This document shows, one piece after another, positions 17,118-26,039 of a DNA stretch of 64,000 nt. The notes beneath the pieces are model-generated. The model made no database searches and was not told the DNA's origin. It was given only the letters and a program-made list of their open reading frames with translations. The first letter of the stretch is position 1. Each line of letters opens with the position of its first letter. A program made the translations under genes and the position numbers. The stretch covers positions 1 to 64,000 of the forward strand of contig PKRC01000002.1 of NCBI GenBank assembly GCA_017577715.1, written 5' to 3'. Source of the stretch: Clostridia bacterium. GTDB taxonomy: Bacteria; Bacillota; Clostridia; Caldicoprobacterales; Caldicoprobacteraceae.

Positions 17118-18932
17118 ATGAGGAAGGGAATTACTTTGATATGTTTGATCCTCTATATATTAACTTTGACGGCGTGTCAAATTATAGAGGTGCCAAATAT
17201 CGTAGAACAAGATATCGAAATGGATGAGATTGAAAGGGAGGAGGCAGGGACTCCTGAGCCCCGAAAGGGTGGCGAGTTGGTGATTCCCATACCGCCGCCT
17301 GATACTCTTAACCCTTTGCTTACCCAATCCAGGGACATGATCAATTTCTTTGGCTTGATATTTGAAGGGCTATTTGAATACGACGAGAATATGAAGCCTC
17401 AACCATGCTTGGCTGAGTCATGGGATGTGGAAGATGACGGTAAGCTGTGGCGCTTTCATTTGCGTAAAAATGTGGTGTTTCATGATGGGCGGACCCTCAC
17501 CGGGGATGATGTGGTGTTTACCTTTTTAGCGTTGCAGGGGGGGCGCCTGGGGTCGTTTTATCAAGAGAGCATCGTCAACAACGCAAGCATACAAAAGGTT
17601 GAAACCGACCCTTTTGATCCCTACACGGTCAACGTGTATCTATCTCAACCTATTAATAACATGTTGGATATTATGACTTTTCCCGTGCTTCCTAAACAGG
17701 TGTACCAGTCCGACGAGTTTATGCTGCAGCACCGGCAGGATATGAGCTTGCTTCCTGTAGGAACGGGGCCTTACAAGGTAGAGGGAGAAGGGATTGAGCT
17801 TGATGAGACGGGAGATGGAATTAAGCAGATCAGGCTGGTGAGGAATGAAAGATATTGGGGAAACCAGCCTTATATCGACTCCATACTGGCACGGGTTTAT
17901 GATGATGAGATGAAGGTGAGGCAGGCTTTTTATGACCGAGAGATAGATTTGATAAACGTTATGCCTACTGTAATTAACCCATATCCTAGGGAAGAGGATG
18001 CAAAAGTCCATCGGTATTTGACGCGCAATTATGAATTTTTGGCATTTAACATGAATCACCCGGTATTGGGAGATGTCAACGTCAGAAGAGCCATAGCCTA
18101 TGCTCTGGATAGGAAAGATATCATTTTTAAGGTATATTTGAACAATGCAGAAACGGTGGACGTTCCTATTCCTTCCGATTCGTGGCTTTACGACAGCAGT
18201 TACAGGATATATGATTATGATCCTGACAGGGCAATTGAACTACTGGAGCAGGCAGGCTGGATGCTTGGAAAGGCGGATGCTCAAGATGAACAGGAACAGA
18301 TAGAGGAAGGACAGGTGGAAGGTATCGAGAATGAGCAGTCAACAGAAGGTGAGCTGTTAGAAGAGGATGATGAAGGCGCTTCAGAACAAAATCAGCAGGA
18401 AGATGATTGGATCAGGTACAAAATTATAGGGGATCAAAAAGTTGAGCTTAGGTTTTCAATTTTAACTAACTCCGAAAATATGTTGAGGAAGGATGCTTTG
18501 GAGGTAATTGCTCAGCAGTTGAAACAGGTGGGCATTGCAGTGGACATAGAGGTCCTTCCTTGGGAGGAACTGACGGAAAGATTGAAAAGCGGCCAATTTG
18601 AAGCGGTATTGACCGGCTATTATCTGAGCATATTTCCAGAACTCACATTTATGTTTCATTCAAAAGAGGTTGGAAATGGCCTCAACAATTTCATCAGATA
18701 CCACAGCGATGAGTTGGACAAGTTGCTGGACGAGGCAGCTATGGCTTATAATGGTGCCAAGCTCAAGGAGCTCTACAGCCGTATACAAAAGTACCTGGTG
18801 GAGCAGCTACCTGTGGTTAGCCTGTATTTTCAGACAGCGTCAGTTATAACCAGCAACAGGGTTTGCGGAGTGAAGGCTCCCAGAGAGCTCAATATATACA
18901 GGGACATCGAGCAGTGGTATTTGAGCGATTAA
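17118..18932 (+). CDS. family 5 (OppA/DppA-like) solute-binding lipoprotein
   Basis: About 604 residues. The start is MRKGITLICLILYILTLTAC, a lipoprotein signal with the LTAC lipobox; ATG 17118 follows GGGAAG. The body has the family 5 pattern: GGELVIPIPPPDTLNPL, LAESWDVEDDGKLWRFHLRKNVVFHDG and the NVRRAIAYALDR box near residue 320. Unusual: between ~residues 386 and 432 sits a very acidic, Glu/Gln/Asp-rich insertion (..EEGQVEGIENEQSTEGELLEE..) within the second lobe. No permease or ATPase is adjacent, so it may be an orphan or serve a distant oligopeptide transporter. Confidence 0.9.
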   Translation: MRKGITLICLILYILTLTACQIIEVPNIVEQDIEMDEIEREEAGTPEPRKGGELVIPIPPPDTLNPLLTQSRDMINFFGLIFEGLFEYDENMKPQPCLAESWDVEDDGKLWRFHLRKNVVFHDGRTLTGDDVVFTFLALQGGRLGSFYQESIVNNASIQKVETDPFDPYTVNVYLSQPINNMLDIMTFPVLPKQVYQSDEFMLQHRQDMSLLPVGTGPYKVEGEGIELDETGDGIKQIRLVRNERYWGNQPYIDSILARVYDDEMKVRQAFYDREIDLINVMPTVINPYPREEDAKVHRYLTRNYEFLAFNMNHPVLGDVNVRRAIAYALDRKDIIFKVYLNNAETVDVPIPSDSWLYDSSYRIYDYDPDRAIELLEQAGWMLGKADAQDEQEQIEEGQVEGIENEQSTEGELLEEDDEGASEQNQQEDDWIRYKIIGDQKVELRFSILTNSENMLRKDALEVIAQQLKQVGIAVDIEVLPWEELTERLKSGQFEAVLTGYYLSIFPELTFMFHSKEVGNGLNNFIRYHSDELDKLLDEAAMAYNGAKLKELYSRIQKYLVEQLPVVSLYFQTASVITSNRVCGVKAPRELNIYRDIEQWYLSD

Positions 18933-19038
18933 TGGTGTTTTATAGCTTCTTTAGATGGCTGAATAAAAATTCCGCGTCAATAAACGATGAATAAACTGAA
19001 AAAATATGATAGAATATTTTTGGCAAAGGAGGGATACC

Positions 19039-20055
19039 ATGTCTATACTAGTAACGGGTGGTGCAGGGTATATTGGAAGCCATACCTGTGTGGAGCTGTT
19101 AGAAGCAGGTTACGATATAGTCGTTGTGGATAACTTCTCCAACAGTAAACCCGAGGCCCTGAGGCGTGTGAAAGAGATAACAGGCAAGGATTTTAAAGTA
19201 TATGCCGTTGACCTTCTGGACAGGGAGGCGCTAGACAAGGTATTCTCGGAAAACGATATTGAAGCCGTCATACACTTTGCAGGGTTTAAGGCTGTTGGTG
19301 AGTCTGTAGCCATACCGCTTAAGTATTATTACAACAACATTACGGGTACCATCATACTATGCGAGGTCATGCAGAAATACGGTGTTAAGAAGATAGTTTT
19401 CAGCTCTTCTGCTACCGTATACGGCAAGCCCAAAAGCGTTCCCATAAGGGAAGATTTTCCCCTTTGCCCTACCAATCCATATGGGCGGACTAAGTACATG
19501 ATAGAGGAGATTTTAAAAGATGTGTATGTTGCTGATAATGAATGGAGTATTATTCTGCTGCGGTACTTTAATCCTATAGGCGCTCATGAGAGCGGTAGAA
19601 TAGGGGAGGATCCTAACGGCATACCCAACAACTTGATGCCCTATATAACTCAGGTGGCCGTCGGAAAGCGAGAGAAGCTGTATGTATTTGGCAACGACTA
19701 CGATACCCACGATGGTACAGGTGTAAGGGATTACATCCATGTGGTGGATTTGGCCAAAGGGCATATTAAGGCATTGGAGAAGGCCATGAAAGGCAGCGGT
19801 GTGGATGTTTACAATTTAGGGACGGGTACAGGGTACAGCGTGCTTGATGTGGTCAAGACTTTTGAGAGGGTAAATGGCGTTAAAATACCCTATGTCATCA
19901 CCCATAGAAGGCCTGGGGATGTGGATAAATGTTTTGCTGATCCTACAAAGGCCCATAAGGAACTGGGATGGAAGGCCGAGAAAAACCTTGAGGACATGTG
20001 CAGGGATTCGTGGAACTGGCAAAGGAATAATCCCAACGGATATGAGGAGAAATAG
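19039..20055 (+). CDS. galE: UDP-glucose 4-epimerase
   Basis: Interconverts UDP-glucose and UDP-galactose. 338 residues, the usual GalE length. NAD-binding GGAGYIGSHT at the start, SSSATVYG and catalytic YGRTKYMIE (Tyr/Lys pair), then RYFNPIGAHESGRIGE. ATG 19039 has AAAGGAGGG nine to ten bases upstream; an upstream in-frame ATG (19006) has no ribosome site. It feeds exopolysaccharide or galactose metabolism. vanZ follows after 87 bp, but the two need not be functionally linked. Confidence 0.96.
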   Translation: MSILVTGGAGYIGSHTCVELLEAGYDIVVVDNFSNSKPEALRRVKEITGKDFKVYAVDLLDREALDKVFSENDIEAVIHFAGFKAVGESVAIPLKYYYNNITGTIILCEVMQKYGVKKIVFSSSATVYGKPKSVPIREDFPLCPTNPYGRTKYMIEEILKDVYVADNEWSIILLRYFNPIGAHESGRIGEDPNGIPNNLMPYITQVAVGKREKLYVFGNDYDTHDGTGVRDYIHVVDLAKGHIKALEKAMKGSGVDVYNLGTGTGYSVLDVVKTFERVNGVKIPYVITHRRPGDVDKCFADPTKAHKELGWKAEKNLEDMCRDSWNWQRNNPNGYEEK

Positions 20056-20142
20056 GTTGGCCATGTATTCAAACTATGTGGGTCTATGGCATGGTGGTGA
20101 AACAGCTATATTTTGTTGCAAAGAATAAGGTGTGAAAATATA

Positions 20143-20613
20143 ATGCACACCATTGGAAAGAAAAGGATATTGATACTGGTGTCATGGAGCATTGTAGTTA
20201 TATGGATGGCTGTCATTTTCTTATTTTCGGCTCAGCCCGCATATGAATCCGATAGCCTTAGCCGAAGTGTAACCCTATTTGTCCTTAATCTGGCAGAGCG
20301 GGTTGTGCCATCGCTTGAGCCGGCTATTAATGTGACAACGTTAAATTACTTGGTTAGAAAAGTAGCTCATTTTGTGATTTATCTTGTATTAGGCGTTTTA
20401 ACCATAAACGCGTTGAAAATGAGCGGTATTACGACATTTAAAGCTACTGTATGGGCTTTGCTTATCTGTATTGTCTATGCTGCTTCCGATGAAACGCATC
20501 AGATGTTTGTGCCGGGTAGAAGCGCTCAGGTGAGAGACGTGCTCATAGATTCAATTGGGGCAGCTATAGGGATTTGCGGATATTATGGCATCATGAGAAC
20601 ATTAAAGGAGTGA
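20143..20613 (+). CDS. VanZ-family membrane protein
   Basis: 156 residues, four hydrophobic segments. VanZ signature: KVAHFVIYLVLG then ASDETHQMFVPGRSAQVRDVLIDSIGAAIG. VanZ proteins are associated with teicoplanin resistance in some bacteria, but most homologues are of unknown role. ATG 20143 is chosen over TTG 20113; AAGG precedes it by about ten bases. A hairpin terminator follows. Confidence 0.88.
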   Translation: MHTIGKKRILILVSWSIVVIWMAVIFLFSAQPAYESDSLSRSVTLFVLNLAERVVPSLEPAINVTTLNYLVRKVAHFVIYLVLGVLTINALKMSGITTFKATVWALLICIVYAASDETHQMFVPGRSAQVRDVLIDSIGAAIGICGYYGIMRTLKE

Positions 20614-20647
20614 TGTTTTATATATAGTCCCAAAGAGGGTGTTATAG

Positions 20648-20686
20648 GCTGGTACCTCACATCAGGTGTACCAGCATTTTGCTTTT
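20648..20686 (+). terminator. terminator after vanZ
   Basis: Stem GCTGGTAC (20648-20655) with GTACCAGC (20668-20675), then a T-rich stretch (ATTTTGCTTTTT). Confidence 0.75.
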
Positions 20687-20763
20687 TGGTTTTTGTCAAA
20701 GCTTTAAACCGATTTACGTTGACCAAGAGGAATTTTATGCTAATGAAAATTGCGTACAAATGA

Positions 20764-20772
20764 TGGTATAAT
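20764..20772 (+). promoter_or_regulatory. extended -10 promoter of the sugar-sensing operon
   Basis: TGGTATAAT, a TGn-extended -10 box about 90 bp before the sensor gene. No convincing -35 box, which is usual for extended -10 promoters. Confidence 0.4.
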
Positions 20773-20862
20773 ATATATATGCTTATATTAGGTAAATGGG
20801 TTGGTTGATAGGTAGCATTATTTTTGAAATGGTTTTGATTCCCTTATAAGGGAGTGGGATGA

Positions 20863-21852
20863 ATGAAAAGATTTTTAAAATATTCGATATACTATTTGTC
20901 GATTTTAGTGTTTATTGGATTTAACGTTGTATTGCTAGATAGCTTGAGGTATGATAAGCCGGTTGAGGAGGAAATAAAGCCCAAGATAGTGCTCATAAGC
21001 CATGTTTATTCCAATCCCTACTGGAAACAGGTGAGGGCAGGAGCTGAGAAAGCTGCCAAGGAAAGAGGGGTTATCATAGATTTCCAGGGGCCAGATACCG
21101 CCAGCGTTGAAGAAGGCATAAGGTTTATTAAGATGGCCTATGCCGCAAAGGTAAGCGGGATAATAGCCTATGTACAGGATGAAACGCAATATAATGATGT
21201 CATAAATAAGGTCATAGATGGCGGCATTCCGTTAGTTACCATTGATTCGGATGCCGAAAACAGCAAGCGCCTTGCCTATGTAGGTACCGATAATGTAGAG
21301 GCGGGAAGGGTAGGGGGCAGGGAAGTGATTCGCCAGATAGGTACAGAAGGGAAAGTTGCCATAATTATGGGAGGTAAGACTGTAAAAAACCAGGTGGAAA
21401 GGGTGAAAGGATTTAAAAGTTATATAGATAAAAATTCTAATATCGTTATAGCTGCTATCGAGTCATCGGATTCGTATCTGTTGGAAGCGGAGCTGGCGGC
21501 AAAAAAGATTTTAAATCAACATCCGGATGTAAAAGCCTTGTTTTGCACTTCTGCTTTAGATGGTTTGGGTGCAGCCAAAGCGGTTAAAAGTTTAGGGCTT
21601 GTGGGCAAGGTAAAAATTATCTGTTTTGACGATTTGCCCGAGACCCTTGATAACATTGAAAAGGGGATAATTACTTCTACCGTGGTACAGCAACCTTATC
21701 TTATGGGATATAAAGCTGTGCACATTATAATGGATAATATCGAAGGAAAAACTACAAAGGGGTCGTTTATTACAGATGTGCTGGTGGTTGATAAGGAAGA
21801 CCTTGAGGATTACAAAATACAACAGCAAAGGTACTATAGCGAAATCCAGTAG
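20863..21852 (+). CDS. membrane-anchored periplasmic sugar-binding sensor (XylFII-like)
   Basis: 329 residues. One N-terminal membrane segment (YSIYYLSILVFIGFNVVLL) followed directly by an RbsB/LacI-type sugar-binding fold: IVLISHVYSNPYWKQVRAGAEKAAKERG, GIIAYVQDET, IPLVTIDSDAEN, ALFCTSALDGLGAAKAV, GYKAVHIIMDN. Lipobox is absent, so it stays tethered by the helix. Order sensor-LytS kinase-YesN regulator-sugar ABC importer matches the known three-component XylFII-LytS/YesN xylose system of Clostridium beijerinckii. It probably presents a monosaccharide to the kinase. Its gene overlaps the kinase gene by up to 77 bp. Confidence 0.88.
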   Translation: MKRFLKYSIYYLSILVFIGFNVVLLDSLRYDKPVEEEIKPKIVLISHVYSNPYWKQVRAGAEKAAKERGVIIDFQGPDTASVEEGIRFIKMAYAAKVSGIIAYVQDETQYNDVINKVIDGGIPLVTIDSDAENSKRLAYVGTDNVEAGRVGGREVIRQIGTEGKVAIIMGGKTVKNQVERVKGFKSYIDKNSNIVIAAIESSDSYLLEAELAAKKILNQHPDVKALFCTSALDGLGAAKAVKSLGLVGKVKIICFDDLPETLDNIEKGIITSTVVQQPYLMGYKAVHIIMDNIEGKTTKGSFITDVLVVDKEDLEDYKIQQQRYYSEIQ

Positions 21853-23305
21853 TTTAAAGAGGAAACTCGTTGTATTTGCCGTGTTCATCATATTGCCCAT
21901 TGCTACTAGCAACGTCGTGTTTCTAATAATGAGCAATAGGGTAAGCAACATCTATAATGTCATGATGAACAGGATGAGCGTTACCAACGAGATTAAAAAT
22001 AGTTTGAACGAATCGTTTTTTCACTTTAATCAATATATACTGACCAATGATTGGGAATCTAAACGGCTTTATAAATTTTATTACGATAAAGCGGTTAGAG
22101 ATGTGATAGCCCTACAGGGGGATTCAGACATAAATAGTAAATACATTTTGAGGGATCTTTTAAATTCCCTCAAAAGTTTTAAGGAAGCTGCAGACCATAC
22201 TATTGAAATTTATGATAACCATTCTGGGGTTGATGTGTATTACGATGAATATGTTTGGACAAAAGAAATCGTATCCTACTGTAACGCTTTTATATCGATG
22301 TTGAGCGATAGCTATTTCGATTATAATGTGAATATATATAAAGGATTAAAGCAGAAGCAGAGTTATATAAATAAGGTATTGATGGTTTATATAATAGTAG
22401 CCTTGATGTTAAGCGTTATTTATACGCTGTTGTTCATAGGCGATATCATCAGAAAGCTAAAGGAATTGGTAAGCGTTTCTGAAAAGGTGGTTAAAGGAGA
22501 TTACACCTATAACGAGGGTGAAAAGACGCATATTTACGAATTAGACATCCTATCGGAAGCTTTTAATAAGATGATTACCCATATTCGCAAGTACATCGAG
22601 TCTTTGCAGGAAAAAGCTGAACTAGAAAGAAAACTCCAGGATGAGCAGATGAAGCTTTTGAGCTACGAAAATGCCCTCAAAGTATCGCAGCTGAAAATCC
22701 TGCAGGCACAGATAAATCCTCATTTTCTATTCAATACTTTGAACTGCATAAGTCAGACAGCGATCAAGGAGAACGCTCATAAGACCGAAAGCCTTATAAG
22801 AGCGGTCGCTGGTATTTTAAGATATAGCTTGAACATGATGGATCGAAATGCCACTTTAGAAGAAGAAGTAAACGTCGTGAAGCAATATATGTATATTCAA
22901 AGGATAAGATATGAAGATAGGTTTAAGTTTAATTTAAATATAAACGCCGATTTACAAAAGGTGATGGTTCCAGCAATGACGTTACAGCCGTTTGTAGAAA
23001 ATGCATTTATACACGGCATAGAGCCCAAAGAAGAAGGAGGGGTTATAAATATCGACATAAACCAGCAAGGCGATTGTTGTACAATAGTTATAGAGGATAC
23101 AGGATGCGGAATGGATGAGGATATGCTGAAGAAGATTATTTCAGATAGCACCAAACAGCAACCTGTCGGCCATACCACCAGTTTGGGGATAAAGAGCGTA
23201 GTTCAACGGCTTAAGTTGATGTACGGTCGTGATGACATTTTTTCAATAGAGAGCCAAAAAGGTGTTGGCACCAGGGTATACCTCAAAATTCCTATAAAGG
23301 AGTAG
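21776..23305 (+). CDS. LytS/YesM-type sensor histidine kinase
   Basis: About 509 residues if it starts at ATG 21776, inside the sensor gene; no good start follows the sensor stop before the first membrane helix, so the overlap seems real although the ribosome site is poor. Two membrane segments (~30-52 and ~197-222) flank an extracytoplasmic loop; then HAMP (KVVKGDYTY..), the His-kinase box QAQINPHFLFNTLNC with the phospho-His, and an ATPase domain (NAFIHGIEP, GCGMDE, GIKSVVQRL). Signals to the regulator gene eight bases downstream. Confidence 0.88.
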   Translation: MCWWLIRKTLRITKYNSKGTIAKSSSLKRKLVVFAVFIILPIATSNVVFLIMSNRVSNIYNVMMNRMSVTNEIKNSLNESFFHFNQYILTNDWESKRLYKFYYDKAVRDVIALQGDSDINSKYILRDLLNSLKSFKEAADHTIEIYDNHSGVDVYYDEYVWTKEIVSYCNAFISMLSDSYFDYNVNIYKGLKQKQSYINKVLMVYIIVALMLSVIYTLLFIGDIIRKLKELVSVSEKVVKGDYTYNEGEKTHIYELDILSEAFNKMITHIRKYIESLQEKAELERKLQDEQMKLLSYENALKVSQLKILQAQINPHFLFNTLNCISQTAIKENAHKTESLIRAVAGILRYSLNMMDRNATLEEEVNVVKQYMYIQRIRYEDRFKFNLNINADLQKVMVPAMTLQPFVENAFIHGIEPKEEGGVINIDINQQGDCCTIVIEDTGCGMDEDMLKKIISDSTKQQPVGHTTSLGIKSVVQRLKLMYGRDDIFSIESQKGVGTRVYLKIPIKE

Positions 23306-23313
23306 AGGAGATT

Positions 23314-24627
23314 ATGTTAAAATTTTTGATCGCCGATGATGAAAAGTATGTCCGCGACTCCCTTAGAGATGTTATAGAAGGTGCATTTAAAGAGCAGGAA
23401 GAACCTTTTGAGATCGGCGAGGCGCGGAACGGGAGAGAAGCCATAGAAGTTGCCGAACGCTTGAGGCCTGACATTATAATCATCGACATAAAAATGCCGG
23501 GCATCGATGGTTTAAAGGCTATACAGGAAATCAGGAACTTCCTTCCCAATGCCTATTTTATCATCCTCACGGCCTATGACTATTTTGATTTTGCGGTGGA
23601 GGCTGTCAGGAATAACGTTAGGGAATACATTTTAAAGCCATTTGACCGCGCCGAGTTGCGGGAAAAAGTAAAGGAAGCCGTCAGATATGTCCAATCCGAA
23701 AAGGAAAAGCGCAAAAAGGAGATCGAAATTCAGGAGAAGATATACAATCTGATTCCCGTGATGGAAAATGAATTGAGCTATTCCATCGTCAACGATATGC
23801 TGGAAGTGATCGACGTTGGAATGTATATGGAGTATTTGAACATGGATTTTAAAAACGCTTTTTGTATGGTCATCAGGCTTAAGGAACGTGATGACAGTGA
23901 TGGGCCGGTCTATTTTTCTGAAGCTTTAAAAACTCAGGTTGGCGAACATATAAAGGTCTTTTTGAATCAGCGCTACAAAGCCATAGGGAGTTATCGTTTT
24001 ACTGAGGATCTTATCTATTTTATTCAAATGTCACTTTATAAAGATGCGGATGAAGCTAAATTAAGTGCAATCAATTTAGCTCTGGACGTAAAGAGGGAAA
24101 TAAAGAGGTTTTTTGGCATATCATTGGAAATAGGTGTAGGGAGATATTACCATAGCATCTATCAAATGCATCAATCATATCAGGAAGCATGCAAGGCTCT
24201 TGAATATTTGAGGGATAATACAGGCGTGGTTTGTTACCAAGATATAGAACACCTCATAGCTCATGACGCATCTTTAAACGACAAATTTAAAAAAGGACAA
24301 GGGGAAAAATTTGCCCTTTTTAAAGCGGTAGAGCAATATATTACCGCTAACTTGAAGGAAGATATTAACCTTAAAGACACAGCCGCAAAATTCAATTTAA
24401 GCCCTTATTACTTCAGCCGCACCTTTAAGAAGGTGTTTGGGTATAACTTTTCCGACTACTTAAATTTAATCAGGATAAACAGAGCTAAGGAGTTGCTAAA
24501 GGATGCTTCATTAAGCGTCAAGGAGATTGGCTATTTAGTAGGATATAATGATCCCAATTATTTCAGCAAGGTTTTTAAAAAATATGAAGGGATAACCCCT
24601 ACCGAGTACAGGGAAAAATTGCGCTAG
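23314..24627 (+). CDS. YesN-type response regulator with AraC DNA-binding domain
   Basis: 437 residues: receiver domain (FLIADDEKYVRDSL, phospho-acceptor Asp in IIIIDIKMPGIDG, YILKPFDRAEL), a middle region of ~200 residues, and two AraC helix-turn-helices (LKDTAAKFNLSPYYFSRTFK and SVKEIGYLVGYNDPNYFSKVF). It should activate the ChvE/importer operon directly downstream; the only strong promoter-like sequence is at 24710-24739. ATG with AGAGGAG upstream. Confidence 0.93.
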   Translation: MLKFLIADDEKYVRDSLRDVIEGAFKEQEEPFEIGEARNGREAIEVAERLRPDIIIIDIKMPGIDGLKAIQEIRNFLPNAYFIILTAYDYFDFAVEAVRNNVREYILKPFDRAELREKVKEAVRYVQSEKEKRKKEIEIQEKIYNLIPVMENELSYSIVNDMLEVIDVGMYMEYLNMDFKNAFCMVIRLKERDDSDGPVYFSEALKTQVGEHIKVFLNQRYKAIGSYRFTEDLIYFIQMSLYKDADEAKLSAINLALDVKREIKRFFGISLEIGVGRYYHSIYQMHQSYQEACKALEYLRDNTGVVCYQDIEHLIAHDASLNDKFKKGQGEKFALFKAVEQYITANLKEDINLKDTAAKFNLSPYYFSRTFKKVFGYNFSDYLNLIRINRAKELLKDASLSVKEIGYLVGYNDPNYFSKVFKKYEGITPTEYREKLR

Positions 24628-24709
24628 ATTTGCAGCATGATAACCGAAAGGAGTAAAATATTGCTTTTCAAGGGAGCATATTTTTAAAGCAACTGGGCAT
24701 CTGATTACG

Positions 24710-24739
24710 TTGAGCATCGATTGTGACAAATTCTATAAT
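24710..24739 (+). promoter_or_regulatory. promoter of the sugar importer operon
   Basis: TTGAGC (24710-24715), 18-bp spacer, TATAAT (24734-24739). Upstream a TTGCTTT/AAAGCAA inverted repeat (24661-24667, 24686-24692) lies at about the place expected for an activator site, a candidate for the YesN-type regulator. Confidence 0.55.
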
Positions 24740-24786
24740 GAACATAGCTGATAAATCCAATAAAATAATAAAGGGAGGAGTTATAA

Positions 24787-25890
24787 ATGAAAAAATTTAT
24801 CATTTTTATCTTGGCAGCGGCTCTCATGTTGAGCATTACTGCATGTGGTTCATCAACTTCCTCCAATCCTTCATCCGGTTCTTCGGCTGAGAAGAAGGAC
24901 ATCCTCATTGGTGTTGCCATGCCTACCCAGTCTTTGCAGAGGTGGAATCAGGACGGAGCTAACCTGAAAGCGCAACTCGAGGCCAAAGGATACAAGGTTG
25001 ACCTCCAATATGCTAACAACGATGTGAATACGCAGATACAGCAGATTGAGAACATGATTCTTAAAGGATGTAAGGTTTTGGTAATTGCGTCTATCGATGG
25101 TTCGGCTCTCACTGACGTGCTCAAAAAAGCGGCTGAAAATAATATAAAGGTCATTGCATATGACCGCCTTATCATGCAGTCGGAACACGTCGATTACTAT
25201 GCCACATTTGACAACTTCAAGGTTGGCGTCATTCAGGGACAGTACATTGAAGAAAAGCTTGGATTGAAAGAGGGAAAAGGACCCTACAATATAGAGATAT
25301 TTGGTGGTGCACCCGATGACAACAATTCTCTTTTCTTCTATAACGGTGCCATGAGCGTGCTTAAGCCCTATATTGACAATGGTCAGTTAGTGGTTGTGAG
25401 CGGACAGACCGATTTCGTAACGGTAGCCATTCCCAACTGGGATTCGGCTAAAGCCCAGGCAAGGATGGATAATTTGATTACGGCCTATTATGCGGATGAA
25501 ACAAGGCTGGATGCCATATTGTCGCCTAACGACAGCCTGGCAATAGGTATAGTCGCTTCCCTCAAGAATAACGGGTATGGTACGCCCGATAAGCCCTATC
25601 CAATTCTGACAGGTCAGGATTGCGATAAAGCTAATGTAATTGCCATGATTAACGGACAACAATCAATGTCTGTGTTTAAAGATACGAGGGTACTTGCGGC
25701 TAAAGTCGTTGAAATGGTTGAGGCTATATTGGAAGGCAAAGAAGTGCCAGTAAATGATACTGAGACTTATCATAATGGAGTGAAGGTTGTTCCTTCCTAC
25801 TTGTGCGAGCCCGTATATGTAGATGTTAACAACTATAAGGAAATATTGCTGGACAGCGGTTATTACACCGAAGCAGATCTGCAACAATGA
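24787..25890 (+). CDS. chvE: ChvE-like multiple-monosaccharide-binding lipoprotein
   Basis: 367 residues: lipoprotein signal with lipobox ITAC, Ser/Gly-rich tether, then a sugar-binding fold resembling ChvE (GVAMPTQSLQRWNQDG; VIAYDRLIMQSEHVDYYATFDN; IFGGAPDDNNSLFFYNGAM; PYPILTGQDCDKANV). ChvE-type proteins bind glucose, galactose, arabinose and xylose with varying preference. AAGGGAGG precedes ATG 24787. It is the high-copy component of the importer formed with the next two genes; the symbol marks family resemblance, not proven specificity. Confidence 0.88.
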   Translation: MKKFIIFILAAALMLSITACGSSTSSNPSSGSSAEKKDILIGVAMPTQSLQRWNQDGANLKAQLEAKGYKVDLQYANNDVNTQIQQIENMILKGCKVLVIASIDGSALTDVLKKAAENNIKVIAYDRLIMQSEHVDYYATFDNFKVGVIQGQYIEEKLGLKEGKGPYNIEIFGGAPDDNNSLFFYNGAMSVLKPYIDNGQLVVVSGQTDFVTVAIPNWDSAKAQARMDNLITAYYADETRLDAILSPNDSLAIGIVASLKNNGYGTPDKPYPILTGQDCDKANVIAMINGQQSMSVFKDTRVLAAKVVEMVEAILEGKEVPVNDTETYHNGVKVVPSYLCEPVYVDVNNYKEILLDSGYYTEADLQQ

Positions 25891-25929
25891 ACTGTATTGG
25901 AAGTCCAGTTGATTGAATTTTAAATGAGT

Positions 25930-25970
25930 ATTTACAAGCCGAACAGCTAATGTCTGTTCGGCTTGTAAAT
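25930..25970 (+). promoter_or_regulatory. intra-operon hairpin between binding protein and ATPase
   Basis: Perfect 17-bp stem (25930-25946 with 25954-25970, core AGCCGAACAG/CTGTTCGGCT) and seven-base loop. No T-run directly follows; a TTTTTT occurs about 12 bases later. Likely a partial terminator or 3'-stabiliser that raises binding-protein over transporter output. Confidence 0.7.
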
Positions 25971-26039
25971 ATGATGCATAGTTTTTTGTCGTTCATAGGC
26001 CATATTAACAAAAAATGGTATATAGGGGTTGATAAAGCG

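Noticed and set aside
20695..20762. TTGACC-like -35 box upstream of the sensor gene
   Set aside because: No properly spaced -10 partner; the extended -10 at 20764 explains the promoter better.
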